A stretch of DNA of 64,000 bases from Curtobacterium flaccumfaciens UCD-AKU (GCF_000349565.1 NZ_KB714629.1:120174-184173); one strand, 5' to 3'; positions 1 to 9,095 are shown, counted from the first letter of the stretch. The notes: a model not told the origin generated them from the letters alone. Numbers and translations are program-made.

Positions 1-2529
1 GGCGGTGGGCACGCCGATCACGTTGGTCGAGTCCTCGCGGCTCTGCACCCGCAGCGCCACCCGCATGTTGGTGTTCGCCAGGATGTCCTCGCTCACGACG
101 CCAGCAGGCCGCTGGGTGGCGAGGATCATGTGGACGCCGAGTGTCCGACCGACCGCGGCGACGGCGACGAGCGAGGTGAGGACGTCGGGGAAGTCCTTCG
201 CCAGCATCGCGAACTCGTCTACCACGAGGAGCAGGCGCGGCATCGGTTCGTCGGGCTTCGTCGCCAGGTAGGCGTCGAGGTTGTCGATGTCCGCGCCGGC
301 TGCGGCGAACACCCGCTGACGACGCTCGAGTTCGGCCTCGAGTGCACGGATCGCACGGTCGGCGAGTTGCTCGTCCAGGTTGCTGATCGTGCCGATGGTG
401 TGCGGCAGTCGCTCACAGGCGGCGAACGCGGCGCCGCCCTTGAAGTCGACGAGCAGGAAGTTGAGGCGGGTGGGATCGTTGCGTGCAGCGAGCCCGGCGA
501 CGAGCGAGCGCAGGAACTCGCTCTTGCCCGAACCCGTCGTGCCACCGACCAGACCGTGCGGCCCGTCGCGGACCAGATCGAGCTCGAGGACGCCGCTCTC
601 CGACGACCCGATCGGGGTCGAGAAGCCGGTGCGGGCGCCCCACGCCGCTCGGATCGTGTCGACGGGGCTCGTGGCCGTCTGGGTTCGCGGAACCGTGTCG
701 TCCCCCGCGAGCAGCTCCGGCAGGCGGACGAGCGACGGCAAGGACGCCCCCGGAACCAGCAGTTCGGGATCGTCGAAGTGCGCCACGCTGCGGGCGCTCC
801 GTTCGGCTGTCTCGACGCTGAGTCCGGCGAGCACGACGTCCTCGACGCGGGTCCGGTCCTCCGGCCGGTAGACCGTCGCGGCGGCGTCGGCACCGACCGT
901 GACGATCGTCGTGCAGGCTGCGGGAAGCTGCTGCTCGTTGGTCGCGATGACGATCCCGCTCACCCGCCGTGGCTGCTCACCGGGACGGAGCGACTGTCCG
1001 GGGACGGTGCGCCCTTCGCCGAGCAGGTTGCGGGCGGGCGCATCGCGCCCCTCGGTGAGCACCTCGGAGTCGACCACGACGAGCAGGTTCGGGGTCGGTA
1101 GCTCGTCGAGCGACTCCCGCAGCCCTCGGAGCATCGCCGCGCTCTGGTCGCGCTGTGCCGACATCCAACGGGCACCGGTGCTGCTCCCCGCCACGCGCGC
1201 GTGCGGCAGCCAGGAGGCCCACCCCCAGTCATCGGCACGGCCAGCGTCACAGAAGATGCCCACCGTCAGGTCGGCGGGACCGCAGTGCACGGTGGCCTGC
1301 GCGAGCAGGCTGCGCGCCAGCGCGAGTGCTCCCTCGCGGTCACCGACGATCCCGACGACGCCGGCGTCGGACAGGTCGGCCACCACCGGTGCTGCGGTCA
1401 GGCGACTGTCCGCGATGGCCGCCTTCGCTTCGTCCTCGAGCTTGGACGACGCGGCCCGCTGATCGAGTTCGGGGCGCCACGGTGCGTCTCCGGTGCCGGC
1501 GTGCAGGCTCAGGAAGTCGGTGTCCTGGGAACGTCGCTGCCACAGCAGGGTGGTGGGGAGCTCGGCCCGGCGGACGACGGTGGCCGGGTCGGGGACGAGT
1601 TCCTGCCGACGGGCGGCCTCGACCGCTGCGGCCTCGGCGATCTCACCCCGGAAGGACTCCACTGCCTCGGCGAAGCGGGTGTCCTCCTCCTTCAGGTTCT
1701 TCGCCCGACGGTGCTTCTGCTCGAACCACATGCCGATCGCGGTGACCGGAGACAGCAGCGCGAACAGGGCGAACCGTGCGTCGCCGAGCAGGAGCACCAT
1801 CGCCCCGGCGAGGACCAGAGGCGCTGCGACCGTGATCCAGCTGAACTTGGAGGCCTGGGGGACCTCGCGTTTGGCGGGTGGGTCGACGGTCTCGGTCTCG
1901 GTGTTCCGCCCGGCTCGGGGCGGGCGGTTGAACGGCGCGGTCGCCGCGGGCGTCAGGTTGGCCAGCGAGCCCGCGGCCGGCACGGGGACCTCGTCCAGCG
2001 CTGGCCGGACCAACAGCACGGCGCCGCCCACGATGACGCTCGTGGTCCCGGTGAGCAGGACTCCCTCGGCATCGATGCGCTCGCCCGCGATCACGGTGCC
2101 GTTCGTCGACCCGGCGTCACGCACGCGGACCCCGTCGTCCTCGCGCTCGATCGTGCAGTGCTCCCACGACGCGCTCTCGGTGGGCAGCACGACGTCGGCC
2201 TGCGGTGCCCGGCCCACGACGAGCTTCCGGCTGCGCGGGATCGGCACGACCAGACCCGCGTCGAGCCCCCCGGCGAGTGTGACACTCCAGTCGTCGACCA
2301 ACTGCGGGCGCTCCTGCGGCGTGCGTCCGACACGGGACCCCTCGAGCAGGACGAGGTCACGCAGCGGAGTCGCCGCGCTGGTTCGGTGTCCGTCGACCGC
2401 GAGGGAGGTCTCGGCGTCGAGCTCGACGCCGATCGCGGCGGCGACGAGTTCTCCGAGGGAGGACGCGCCGGACCATCCGTCCACCTCGACCGCCTCGCGA
2501 CGGTCGTCGAGCTCGATCAGCAGGCGCAT
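1..2529 (-). CDS. FHA-FtsK/SpoIIIE ATPase, EccC/EssC-like (partial)
   Basis: Membrane ATPase of the FtsK/SpoIIIE family, as found at the core of type VII secretion systems, where such proteins recognise and translocate WXG100-type substrates. 843 codons lie in the window; the 3' end is cut off at base 1. Start ATG at 2529 has an AAGGA ribosome site about 10 nt upstream. Residues 1-90 form a small N-terminal domain. About 95-155 is an FHA domain (GRAPQAD, then STNGT). Residues 228-270 hold two hydrophobic segments followed by a basic stretch. The first complete ATPase module has Walker A GGTTGSGKS (Lys669) and Walker B LLVVDEF (Asp771, Glu772). The FHA domain before the membrane segments resembles Firmicutes EssC more than mycobacterial EccC. 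It lies 39 bp beyond the upstream binding-protein gene, probably in the same operon. The family is sure; the T7SS role is inferred from the ESX-like genes nearby. Confidence 0.9.
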   Translation of the reverse strand, partial: MRLLIELDDRREAVEVDGWSGASSLGELVAAAIGVELDAETSLAVDGHRTSAATPLRDLVLLEGSRVGRTPQERPQLVDDWSVTLAGGLDAGLVVPIPRSRKLVVGRAPQADVVLPTESASWEHCTIEREDDGVRVRDAGSTNGTVIAGERIDAEGVLLTGTTSVIVGGAVLLVRPALDEVPVPAAGSLANLTPAATAPFNRPPRAGRNTETETVDPPAKREVPQASKFSWITVAAPLVLAGAMVLLLGDARFALFALLSPVTAIGMWFEQKHRRAKNLKEEDTRFAEAVESFRGEIAEAAAVEAARRQELVPDPATVVRRAELPTTLLWQRRSQDTDFLSLHAGTGDAPWRPELDQRAASSKLEDEAKAAIADSRLTAAPVVADLSDAGVVGIVGDREGALALARSLLAQATVHCGPADLTVGIFCDAGRADDWGWASWLPHARVAGSSTGARWMSAQRDQSAAMLRGLRESLDELPTPNLLVVVDSEVLTEGRDAPARNLLGEGRTVPGQSLRPGEQPRRVSGIVIATNEQQLPAACTTIVTVGADAAATVYRPEDRTRVEDVVLAGLSVETAERSARSVAHFDDPELLVPGASLPSLVRLPELLAGDDTVPRTQTATSPVDTIRAAWGARTGFSTPIGSSESGVLELDLVRDGPHGLVGGTTGSGKSEFLRSLVAGLAARNDPTRLNFLLVDFKGGAAFAACERLPHTIGTISNLDEQLADRAIRALEAELERRQRVFAAAGADIDNLDAYLATKPDEPMPRLLLVVDEFAMLAKDFPDVLTSLVAVAAVGRTLGVHMILATQRPAGVVSEDILANTNMRVALRVQSREDSTNVIGVPTA

Positions 2530-2568
2530 GCTCGCGTTGTCCTTCTCGGGGGTCCGTGCGTGGGTGGG

Positions 2569-3987
2569 TCAGCGTGCGGTGGAGTCCTCGAACCACACCA
2601 GCGAGGTTGCCTGGGCCGCGTCGTCGCCGGATGCGTCATCGGAGCCGCCAGCGGCGACGTTGGCGGGTCGGAGACCGAGCTGCTGCGCCGAGGCCGACAG
2701 CACCGTCGCGCGTGCGCCGAGCGCCTGCTGCCGGGTGAAGTCGAGCGGCGGGCCGGCGATCCCCGCCGCGGAGTCGAGGTCGAGCGTGGCGAGGGCGTCG
2801 GTGACGTCGGTCGGCTCCACGCTCTGGGCCTTCCCGACCGCGCGGATGAGCGCGACGACGGCGTCGTGGCTCCGGGAGTCCGCTGCTCCCGCCACCGCCG
2901 AGAAGGGCCGGTCGCCCGTCAGGTTCTGGGCGTCTGCATCGTCCGCGAGCACCCGGACACCACCGAGGAACGCGGACATCGCCCGCCCCTCGGCGTCGGA
3001 GGAGAGCGCCCGTGCGTCGTCGGTGGCCACTCCGACTGTCCGGAAGGTGCCGCTCAGGCTGCCACCGCCGTCGACGAGCGCTGCGCCGAAGGCCGGGCTC
3101 GTCGCGTCCGGGGTGAGGATGACCGGCACCGTGACGTCGGCGGCCTGGAGTGCTGCCACCAGGGCGCCCTGTCGTTGCGCCGAACCGCTGATGACGACCG
3201 CATCGGAGTCCGGGTCCACCTTGCGGTCGGTGTCCTGCGCTTCGTCGGCACCCTCGCCCGCACCGCTCACACCGGTCCGTGCGGCGATCGTCTCGGCGAG
3301 CGAGCCCGTGTCCGAGGTGTCGTCGCCGTCGATGACGTGCGCCACCCGGAGCCCTGCAGGAGCACCGCCGCCGAGGTCGACGAGGAGCGGTGATCCGGCG
3401 TCACCGAGCGCAGCAGTCATGGCACTGCTGACCGAGCCGGCTGCCGGGGCGGTCGTCCAGGAGTCCTTCTCGGCGGGTGCGTAGGGCAGCACGACCGGGA
3501 CGCCCTTCGCCGCCGCAGCGGTGAGCGCTCCGGTCACGTGCGCGCCGGACGAAGCGACGACGATGCCCGCGACGCCGCTCTCGGCGAGGTCGGCGACAGC
3601 GGCCTTCGCCCCAGCGGTCGTCCCTCCGTCGTTCTTCGTGACGAGGGTGATGTCGGTTCCGCCGAGCGCGAGTCGTCGCTCGGCGACGAGGGCGCCCTGC
3701 GCCGCTTCGTTCCACTCGGAGCCCTCGCCGTCGCCCAGGGTGACGACGACGCCGATCTTCGTGTCCTCCGGAACGCCCCTGACGGTGATGCCCACGGGCA
3801 CCGTGGCCGGGACGGCTTCGGCAGGCGCGCTGCTGCCGATCGCCCGGAACGTCAGGACGGCGGCGACCACCGCGGCCACCAGGAGCACGGCGATGCCGAC
3901 GATGAGCAGTCGGCGTCGGTTGCGCGGACGCCCGGCGTCGGTGCCCTCGGTCTGGTCGATCGTCTGGTCGGTCGTCTGGTCGCTCAT
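2569..3987 (-). CDS. membrane-anchored type 1 periplasmic-binding-like protein
   Basis: 472 residues. Residues 1-26 are polar and rich in Asp/Gln/Thr, then basic. One membrane anchor (about 27-49, LLIVGIAVLLVAAVVAAVLTF) precedes an extracellular domain. That domain reads like the ABC-type branched-chain amino acid receptor fold (type 1 periplasmic binding protein), for example KIGVVVTLGDGEG near residue 77 and repeated alternating strand/helix segments (VAGIVVASSGAH, GVPVVLPYAP, DAVVISGSAQ, PVILTPDA). No permease or ABC ATPase accompanies it. Its stop is 39 bp before the FtsK-like gene, and its ATG overlaps the stop of the upstream lipoprotein gene by ATGA, so the three are probably co-transcribed. 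I infer a cell-surface accessory to the secretion ATPase rather than a nutrient receptor; no family name is certain. Confidence 0.75.
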   Translation of the reverse strand: MSDQTTDQTIDQTEGTDAGRPRNRRRLLIVGIAVLLVAAVVAAVLTFRAIGSSAPAEAVPATVPVGITVRGVPEDTKIGVVVTLGDGEGSEWNEAAQGALVAERRLALGGTDITLVTKNDGGTTAGAKAAVADLAESGVAGIVVASSGAHVTGALTAAAAKGVPVVLPYAPAEKDSWTTAPAAGSVSSAMTAALGDAGSPLLVDLGGGAPAGLRVAHVIDGDDTSDTGSLAETIAARTGVSGAGEGADEAQDTDRKVDPDSDAVVISGSAQRQGALVAALQAADVTVPVILTPDATSPAFGAALVDGGGSLSGTFRTVGVATDDARALSSDAEGRAMSAFLGGVRVLADDADAQNLTGDRPFSAVAGAADSRSHDAVVALIRAVGKAQSVEPTDVTDALATLDLDSAAGIAGPPLDFTRQQALGARATVLSASAQQLGLRPANVAAGGSDDASGDDAAQATSLVWFEDSTAR

Positions 3988-6743
3988 CGCTCAGCCCCGA
4001 TCCGGAAGGTGTACAGCGTGGTCGACGTCGCACTGGCCGGCACCTTGAGCTGGAACGCCGGCAGCGTCGTCGCCGCGTCGATCGAGGCGCGGAACTGCTC
4101 CTGCTGGAGGAGGATCCCGGCGACGTCCTCGGCGCGGACGTTCGCGTAGCCGGCGGCGTTCTGCGATGCCAGGGCGAGCTGGTAGTCCGCAGAGTCGGAC
4201 TTCGCCGCGCTCGTGGCCATCGCGCCGAGGATGCCGGATCCGTTGACCTTGCGGTCACCCAGGTCGAGCATCACCCGGTTGAGGTCGCCCGTCAGCAGTG
4301 TCGACGCGCCCTGGACGTCGCGCGTCGAAGCACTCGTGCTCGCGGCGATCTGCTCCAGGCTCGACGCCGTCTGGCGGTCGACGGCGGACGCCAGCTCGGA
4401 GCCTTCCCGCTCCAGTGTCCCCCGCTGCTCGTCGATCGTGCCCTTCGAGTCCTTCGTGACCTCGCCAGAGGTGGAACGGAGGCCGGCGATCGACTTGTCG
4501 AAGGCCGAGATGACGGCGTCACGACTGCCCTTCGCCGTCTCGCTGACCTGCCGCACCTGCTGGTCGATGATCTTCTGGACGTCCTTCTCGGACTGGGTGG
4601 ACGCGTCGGCGAAGGCCTTGCGGACGGCGTCCTGCAGCTCGGTCTGCTGCGTGCTGATCGCGGTCAGCTGGGTGCCGACCACTGCGCTCGACTTCGTTGC
4701 CTGCTCGACGAGTTCCTCGAGCTGGCGGGCTGCGCCGTCGACCGAGCCACCGTCGTCGCGCACCGCTCGACGCACCTCGGCGATGCCGTCGTCGAGCGCT
4801 TCGACGTCGTCGGACAGCGTCGTCACCGCGGCACCGATACCGGTCGCTGAACGGAGATCGGTCGCCGCGACCACCGCATCCCACTGCTCCGCCTGGTCCG
4901 TGAGGCGTTCGTCCATCGGGGTGCTGAACCGCCCACCGGGCTTCAGCGTCGTGCCTTCTTCGGCACCGGGGCACGGCGTCGTGGTCAGGTACCCGCGCAG
5001 CGCATCCGCCTGCTCCGCGTCGAGCTGGTCGGTCGCCGCGAGAGCGCAGAGCTGGTCGGCGACCTCGCGGTTCTGCGCCTGCATCGAGGTGCTGAACAGA
5101 CCGTCGCCGGCGCCGCCCACGAGGGCGCGCGCTGCGATGGCCTGCCGGTTCACCGTCGTGACGGCGTCGCGCACAGGGCCGAGGTCGTCAGCGGTCTGGT
5201 CACGCAGGTCCTGCAACGCCTGCAGGGTGCGCGCGACCTCACCGGTGCCGTCGCTGCCGAGCGCCTGCACGGCGGTGTCGATCTCCCCGAGCTTGGCCCG
5301 CAGGGCGTCCGACTGCTCGATCGCCGAGTCCGCGAGCTTGGGGTCGAGCTGGTCGGCGAGCTGCTGCCCGGTGTTGACCAGACCGATCAACGAGGTGCTC
5401 ACCGCACGCGACGATTCCCAGAGCGCGCAGGTCAACGAACCACGGGCCTCCTGAGGAGCGCACGTCGCCGCGTCCGGCGACGCCGGGCCGACGGATCCCG
5501 CCAGCTGCGTGCTGACCTGCTGCTTGCACGCCTCGCTGGCGTCGGCGTAGCCGGTGAGCTGCGCCGAGACGCGGAGCAGGTTGCCGTAGACGCTGCCCCC
5601 GGCGGACGGGGTCTTCGGTGTGGCCGCGCAGCCGTTGCCGTCGAGCACCGTTGCCGGCGCGGTCGCGGACGTGTCGCCGAGCAGGCTGTCGAGGCTCGTG
5701 GTGGTCTGCTGGAGCTGCTGCAACACCGTCGACTGCGTGGCCTTCACGGTGGTGCCGAGATCGCCGTTCAGGGAGCCGAGCTGCTCGGAGAGCGACTGCA
5801 TCGTGCTCGCCAGCGAGGAGCTGCTCTCCTTCAGGCGTTCCGCCGTCCTGACGCCGAGGGTCTCGGACGTCGTCTCGAGGTTCGACCGGACCTCGGTGAT
5901 GGTGCCGCCGGCACGGGCAAGCACCTCGTTGACCTGCGCGATGAGGTCGATCGTGCGGCGCTGCAGCGCCAGTTCGGAATCGTTGTCGGACCCGAACGCC
6001 GCGTTCACGACGCCGGTCGAGGACAGGTCCGTCGACAGCCCGGGCTGCGTCGCGACGTCGATGGTCGGCGCGGTGAAGTCCTCGACGTCGGCGACGAGGT
6101 GCAGCGTGCTGCTCGCGCCGGAGGTCGGCGGGGCGAGCAGCCGTCCCCACTGGACGACCGCGTCGCCGTCCTCGTTGGTGCTCACGACACCGTCGGTCGA
6201 GGAGCCGGAGTCGGCGGAGTCCGTGACGACGCGGTCCGCGGCGGTCCCCGTCAGCACGGTCGACGCAGCGATGCTGAAGGGCGCGCCCACGAGTGCCGGG
6301 GTCGAACGCGACGTGCCCGCGACGTCGTAGGTCAGGTTCTTCGACTTGACCGTCAGGTTCTCGATCGTCAGGTCGATCGACACCCGACCCGAGTAGCCGT
6401 CGAGGTCGGCGAGGTCCGTCCCGGTCTTCTTCTTCGTCGAGTACTGCGTCGTGATGCGCAGTGGCAGGTCACTCGCTGCCTTCGCGGGGTCGTGCTCGGT
6501 CGTCGAAGACGACGAGTCCTTGCCGGCGACCGAGATCGCGGTGTCCGAGATCGACGTGATCGAACCATCCGCGGCGAGGCGCGTGTCGACGGTCTGCAGC
6601 ACCCGCGAGGGGTCAGAAACGGGCTTGTCGTCGGAAGTGCAGCCAGCGAGTACCAGCGCAGCGATCCCCGTCACGGCGACCGCCCCCACGAGTCGGCGAC
6701 TGGTGCTTCGTGTTCCGGTGTTCCCGGCACGCTGGTTGATCAC
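3984..6743 (-). CDS. large coiled-coil lipoprotein of the T7SS-like cluster
   Basis: 919 residues from the GTG at 6743, chosen because a GGGGGGAAG ribosome site sits just before it; a GTG at 6773 would add 10 residues that fit a signal peptide less well. The signal peptide ends in a lipobox L-A-G-C (Cys35). Residues 45-270 are Ser/Thr-rich beta-type sequence. From about 270 to 850 the protein is dominated by long Gln/Ala/Leu/Ser heptad-like helices, such as QTELQDAVRKAFADA and QSLSEQLGSLNGDLG, with a few Cys-containing turns. It ends with LYTFRIGAER. Not recognised at family level. A long extracellular helical protein coupled (ATGA) to an FtsK-type ATPase operon resembles the role of EsaA/YueB in Firmicutes T7SS, but this is an analogy; no sequence match is claimed. 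Confidence 0.75.
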   Translation of the reverse strand: MINQRAGNTGTRSTSRRLVGAVAVTGIAALVLAGCTSDDKPVSDPSRVLQTVDTRLAADGSITSISDTAISVAGKDSSSSTTEHDPAKAASDLPLRITTQYSTKKKTGTDLADLDGYSGRVSIDLTIENLTVKSKNLTYDVAGTSRSTPALVGAPFSIAASTVLTGTAADRVVTDSADSGSSTDGVVSTNEDGDAVVQWGRLLAPPTSGASSTLHLVADVEDFTAPTIDVATQPGLSTDLSSTGVVNAAFGSDNDSELALQRRTIDLIAQVNEVLARAGGTITEVRSNLETTSETLGVRTAERLKESSSSLASTMQSLSEQLGSLNGDLGTTVKATQSTVLQQLQQTTTSLDSLLGDTSATAPATVLDGNGCAATPKTPSAGGSVYGNLLRVSAQLTGYADASEACKQQVSTQLAGSVGPASPDAATCAPQEARGSLTCALWESSRAVSTSLIGLVNTGQQLADQLDPKLADSAIEQSDALRAKLGEIDTAVQALGSDGTGEVARTLQALQDLRDQTADDLGPVRDAVTTVNRQAIAARALVGGAGDGLFSTSMQAQNREVADQLCALAATDQLDAEQADALRGYLTTTPCPGAEEGTTLKPGGRFSTPMDERLTDQAEQWDAVVAATDLRSATGIGAAVTTLSDDVEALDDGIAEVRRAVRDDGGSVDGAARQLEELVEQATKSSAVVGTQLTAISTQQTELQDAVRKAFADASTQSEKDVQKIIDQQVRQVSETAKGSRDAVISAFDKSIAGLRSTSGEVTKDSKGTIDEQRGTLEREGSELASAVDRQTASSLEQIAASTSASTRDVQGASTLLTGDLNRVMLDLGDRKVNGSGILGAMATSAAKSDSADYQLALASQNAAGYANVRAEDVAGILLQQEQFRASIDAATTLPAFQLKVPASATSTTLYTFRIGAER

Positions 6744-6910
6744 GGTCTTCCCCCCAAGAGAATCGTCGAGCACATCGATGCTAGTTGCTGAACAGCGTCG
6801 GGTCCGGGCGGGTCGGCCCCGCCAGCCACCCCCGTTCGGGCCACAGCTCGCCGCTGAAATCCAACATAGAGCATCTGCGGGCTTACCCGTCCCTGTTCAC
6901 AGCCCGCTGA

Positions 6911-6916
6911 TACTCT
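6911..6916 (+). promoter_or_regulatory. -10 box TACTCT of the 6923 short ORF / 6994 gene
   Basis: TACTCT followed by exactly six bases and an ATG at 6923. The spacing is the same as at many other starts in this window and predicts transcription starting at the ATG. The 6744-6910 stretch upstream, between divergent genes, shows nothing else clear. Confidence 0.5.
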
Positions 6917-6922
6917 GCACGC

Positions 6923-6997
6923 ATGATCCAGGGGGACCAGGGCGTCATGCCCTTCGAACGACCGCGCACGAACGCACGAACGGGGGCGGACGGGTGA
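6923..6997 (+). CDS. 24-codon leader ORF coupled to the 6994 gene
   Basis: An ATG placed 6 nt after a TACTCT box opens a 24-codon frame (starting MIQGDQGVMPFERP) whose TGA overlaps the GTG start of the next gene as GTGA. The downstream GTG has only a weak ribosome site, so reinitiation from this short leaderless ORF is a plausible route for its translation. Too short for codon-usage evidence. Confidence 0.4.
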   Translation: MIQGDQGVMPFERPRTNARTGADG

Positions 6998-7587
6998 ACA
7001 TCAACCTGTCGCCGGTGGTGATAGCCCTGGCCGCGATGGTCGCCATCCCGGCCGTCGTCAGCGCGCTCGTCCGTCAGAGCGACAGGAAGCGGCCACCGTC
7101 CTCCGTCGTCGGCGACGAGGCGTACGGCGTGCTCTTCACCGTCCGCGCGCGCCGGTTCAGCTACCTGCTGCTCCGCATCATCGGCATCGTCTTCGTCGTC
7201 GTCGGCGGGTTCTTCTTCCTGGCCACGCTCAGCCTGCTCGACGACCCCGATGCGATCGGCATGCTCATCGCCGGCGTCGGCATGGTGCTGTTCGGGATCC
7301 TGTTCGTCTACCTCGGAGTCGGTCAGAAGCGCCGTCGCGTCGAGGCGTACGACTCGCAGCTGGTCGTGACGCCGATGTTCCGTGCCGCGCGGACCGTCGA
7401 CCCGGCGGCGATCAAGCGCATCCGGCCCACCACCAACCGGTTCGGTGGCCTGGACATCAAGGTGAACGGCCAACGCGGCGTGATCAGCGTCCTGTCGATC
7501 GACGCCGCCTATCCCGAGCTCTGTGCATGGCTCGAGCAGCGGGCGCCCGCGCAGTGGGGTGAGTTCATCGGGGCCTTCGGGCGCTGA
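6994..7587 (+). CDS. two-helix membrane protein with PH-like cytoplasmic domain
   Basis: 197 residues from GTG 6994; in the ORF upstream of this codon the sequence is not protein-like. A short N-terminal hydrophobic stretch is followed by two strong membrane segments (about 60-82 and 88-112: IIGIVFVVVGGFFFL and GVGMVLFGILFVYLG). The C-terminal region, about 113-197, reads RRRVEAYDSQLVVTPMF and ends with a helix containing ELCAWLEQ. The two-helix plus beta-rich tail layout is that of bacterial PH-like membrane proteins. The same module is present in the N-terminal two thirds of the 8063-8995 product (LLLFFGLLGLML, TRVKVFPDRLEATV, VLNDWLDR). Function unknown. Position beside the RHS toxin cluster suggests a link to it, but transcription is convergent. 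Confidence 0.75.
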   Translation: MNINLSPVVIALAAMVAIPAVVSALVRQSDRKRPPSSVVGDEAYGVLFTVRARRFSYLLLRIIGIVFVVVGGFFFLATLSLLDDPDAIGMLIAGVGMVLFGILFVYLGVGQKRRRVEAYDSQLVVTPMFRAARTVDPAAIKRIRPTTNRFGGLDIKVNGQRGVISVLSIDAAYPELCAWLEQRAPAQWGEFIGAFGR

Positions 7588-7620
7588 GCGGCGCGCTGCT
7601 GCTGCACTGGGCCGACGGAC

Positions 7621-8070
7621 CTACCGTGTTCGCACGGGCTCGAAGCTCTTCACGTACACGGCCTGGCGGATCGTGTTCAGGAATGCCCGCATCGTGAAGG
7701 AACCCTCGCCGGCGTTCAACCGGTAGCGCTCCCCCTCGATGACGTCCCGCGCCAGTTCGTCCTCGTTGTCGCGGCTCACACCCCAGCTCTGCACGAGCGT
7801 TCCGCAGTCGGACGTCTCGAGCACGACCTGCGACGTCGACGAGCCGACGCCCTTCAGGGAGTGAGACGAGTCCGCACTGCTGTGCGCGGAGCTGACGCTG
7901 CAGACGACGTGCAGCCGGTGTCCTGCGTCGTAGACCTTCAACGTGATCGACCCGACGAAGAAGCCCAGCAAGGGAACGAGCACGAAGACGGAGAAGACGA
8001 TCGAAGCCAGGATCCTGTCTCGCCGGACGCGTCTTCGCCGTGCGAGTCGCGCAGCCCCGGAGTCATTCAT
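7621..8070 (-). CDS. small membrane protein with extracytoplasmic Cys domain
   Basis: 149 residues from ATG 8070. An ATG at 8091 is also possible but would overlap the upstream gene by 29 rather than 8 bp. The N-terminus is basic (ARLARRRRVRRDR), then one membrane helix (IVFSVFVLVPLLGFFVG). A domain follows with YDAGHRLHVVCSVSS, a GVGSS turn and ETSDCG, two cysteines about 45 residues apart that could be bridged. The same pattern (DSAHRERVTC, KGVGAS, DAPDCG) forms the C-terminal third of the neighbouring 8063-8995 product, so the two are related by module duplication. It is last in the leftward run that starts with the WXG-like/RHS genes. Possibly an orphan or accessory immunity protein; function not known. 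Confidence 0.7.
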   Translation of the reverse strand: MNDSGAARLARRRRVRRDRILASIVFSVFVLVPLLGFFVGSITLKVYDAGHRLHVVCSVSSAHSSADSSHSLKGVGSSTSQVVLETSDCGTLVQSWGVSRDNEDELARDVIEGERYRLNAGEGSFTMRAFLNTIRQAVYVKSFEPVRTR

Positions 8071-8995
8071 CGATACCGGCCGCAGGCTCACCCGGCTCGC
8101 TCACGCCGTACACCTCCGGGGCCAGCGGCACCCACGGCGCATGCTCCCTGACCCAGAACGACGCGCCACCGACGGTGAATGCGCACTCCCCGGGGGCACG
8201 GTCGTAGCGGCGAGCGAAAGCGTCTTGGTTCCCGAACGAGATCGTCTTCGAATAGGTCAGACGGCCACAGTCAGGCGCGTCGAACCCCACACCAGCGTAA
8301 GAAGCGCCGACGCCCTTCGCGGACCGACTCGCCAGTGTGACAGCTTCCGCAGACGTCGCCGTGCAAGTGACTCGCTCCCGGTGCGCGCTGTCGTATGCGT
8401 TCATGACGAACAGTCCCGGGAACATGGCAAGCGTGAAAAGGTGGAACGCGACGATGGTCAGCATCGACAGCGCGTTGCGGATTGGCTGCGGCTTCGTCTG
8501 GTGAGTGAGCTTGATGAAGAAGGCCTGGTGCTCGACCCAAGGCTCGCCGCCGTTCCGATCAAGCCAGTCGTTCAGTACGTCGTAGTGACGGTGGAACCGG
8601 TTCGACCGAAATCCGCGTCGTCCGCGAGCGGTAGCGGCGCTGACCACGTCGTTGCCTTTGCCTGACGCTCGAAAGCGGGCGAGTTCGCCAGGACGGATGG
8701 TCCTGGTGCCGCGGAAGTTGACGGTCGCCTCGAGTCGGTCGGGGAACACCTTGACCCGGGTGCGGATGGTACTCACCGCCAGCATCAGTCCCAGTAACCC
8801 GAAGAACAGCAGGAGCGCGCTACACCAGACGCGGGTGAACCACGCGCCACCGAACACATCCTGCGAGCACGCCAACCACAGTCCTGCGGCGACTACCCCA
8901 GCTGACAGCAGCCTCCACGCCACCGGCACCACCCTGTTCCCCTGGACCAGCACCGGCCTGCCGTGAGATTTCTTCAGCTCGCGTTCCCACGCCAC
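8063..8995 (-). CDS. three-helix membrane protein combining PH-like and Cys-domain modules
   Basis: 310 residues from GTG 8995. Two membrane helices (about 28-46 and 55-75) are followed by a beta-rich cytoplasmic-type region resembling the 6994-7587 product (TRVKVFPDRLEATVNF, then VLNDWLDR). A third helix at about 190-212 (IVAFHLFTLAMFPGLFVM) leads into an extracytoplasmic part with DSAHRERVTCTATS, KGVGAS and DAPDCG, as in the 7621-8070 product. It is therefore a fusion of the two modules its neighbours carry separately. It follows the Imm1-like gene by 100 bp on the same strand. No known family assigned. A place downstream of an RHS toxin makes an immunity or membrane-stress role possible. 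Confidence 0.7.
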   Translation of the reverse strand: MAWERELKKSHGRPVLVQGNRVVPVAWRLLSAGVVAAGLWLACSQDVFGGAWFTRVWCSALLLFFGLLGLMLAVSTIRTRVKVFPDRLEATVNFRGTRTIRPGELARFRASGKGNDVVSAATARGRRGFRSNRFHRHYDVLNDWLDRNGGEPWVEHQAFFIKLTHQTKPQPIRNALSMLTIVAFHLFTLAMFPGLFVMNAYDSAHRERVTCTATSAEAVTLASRSAKGVGASYAGVGFDAPDCGRLTYSKTISFGNQDAFARRYDRAPGECAFTVGGASFWVREHAPWVPLAPEVYGVSEPGEPAAGIDE

Positions 8996-9095
8996 CCTTC
9001 GACCGCACCGGGCGAGACCACCATCAACGCCGTAGCTTGCGGGATGCGCTCCCCATGCGCTCGTAGTGACGCCCCCTGAAGTGCGCCACCATCGA

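Noticed and set aside
1201..3393. Long plus-strand ORF of 730 codons
   Set aside because: It lies opposite the FtsK-like and binding-protein genes, is Arg/Gly/Asp-rich without domain features, and is the usual mirror frame of high-GC coding DNA.
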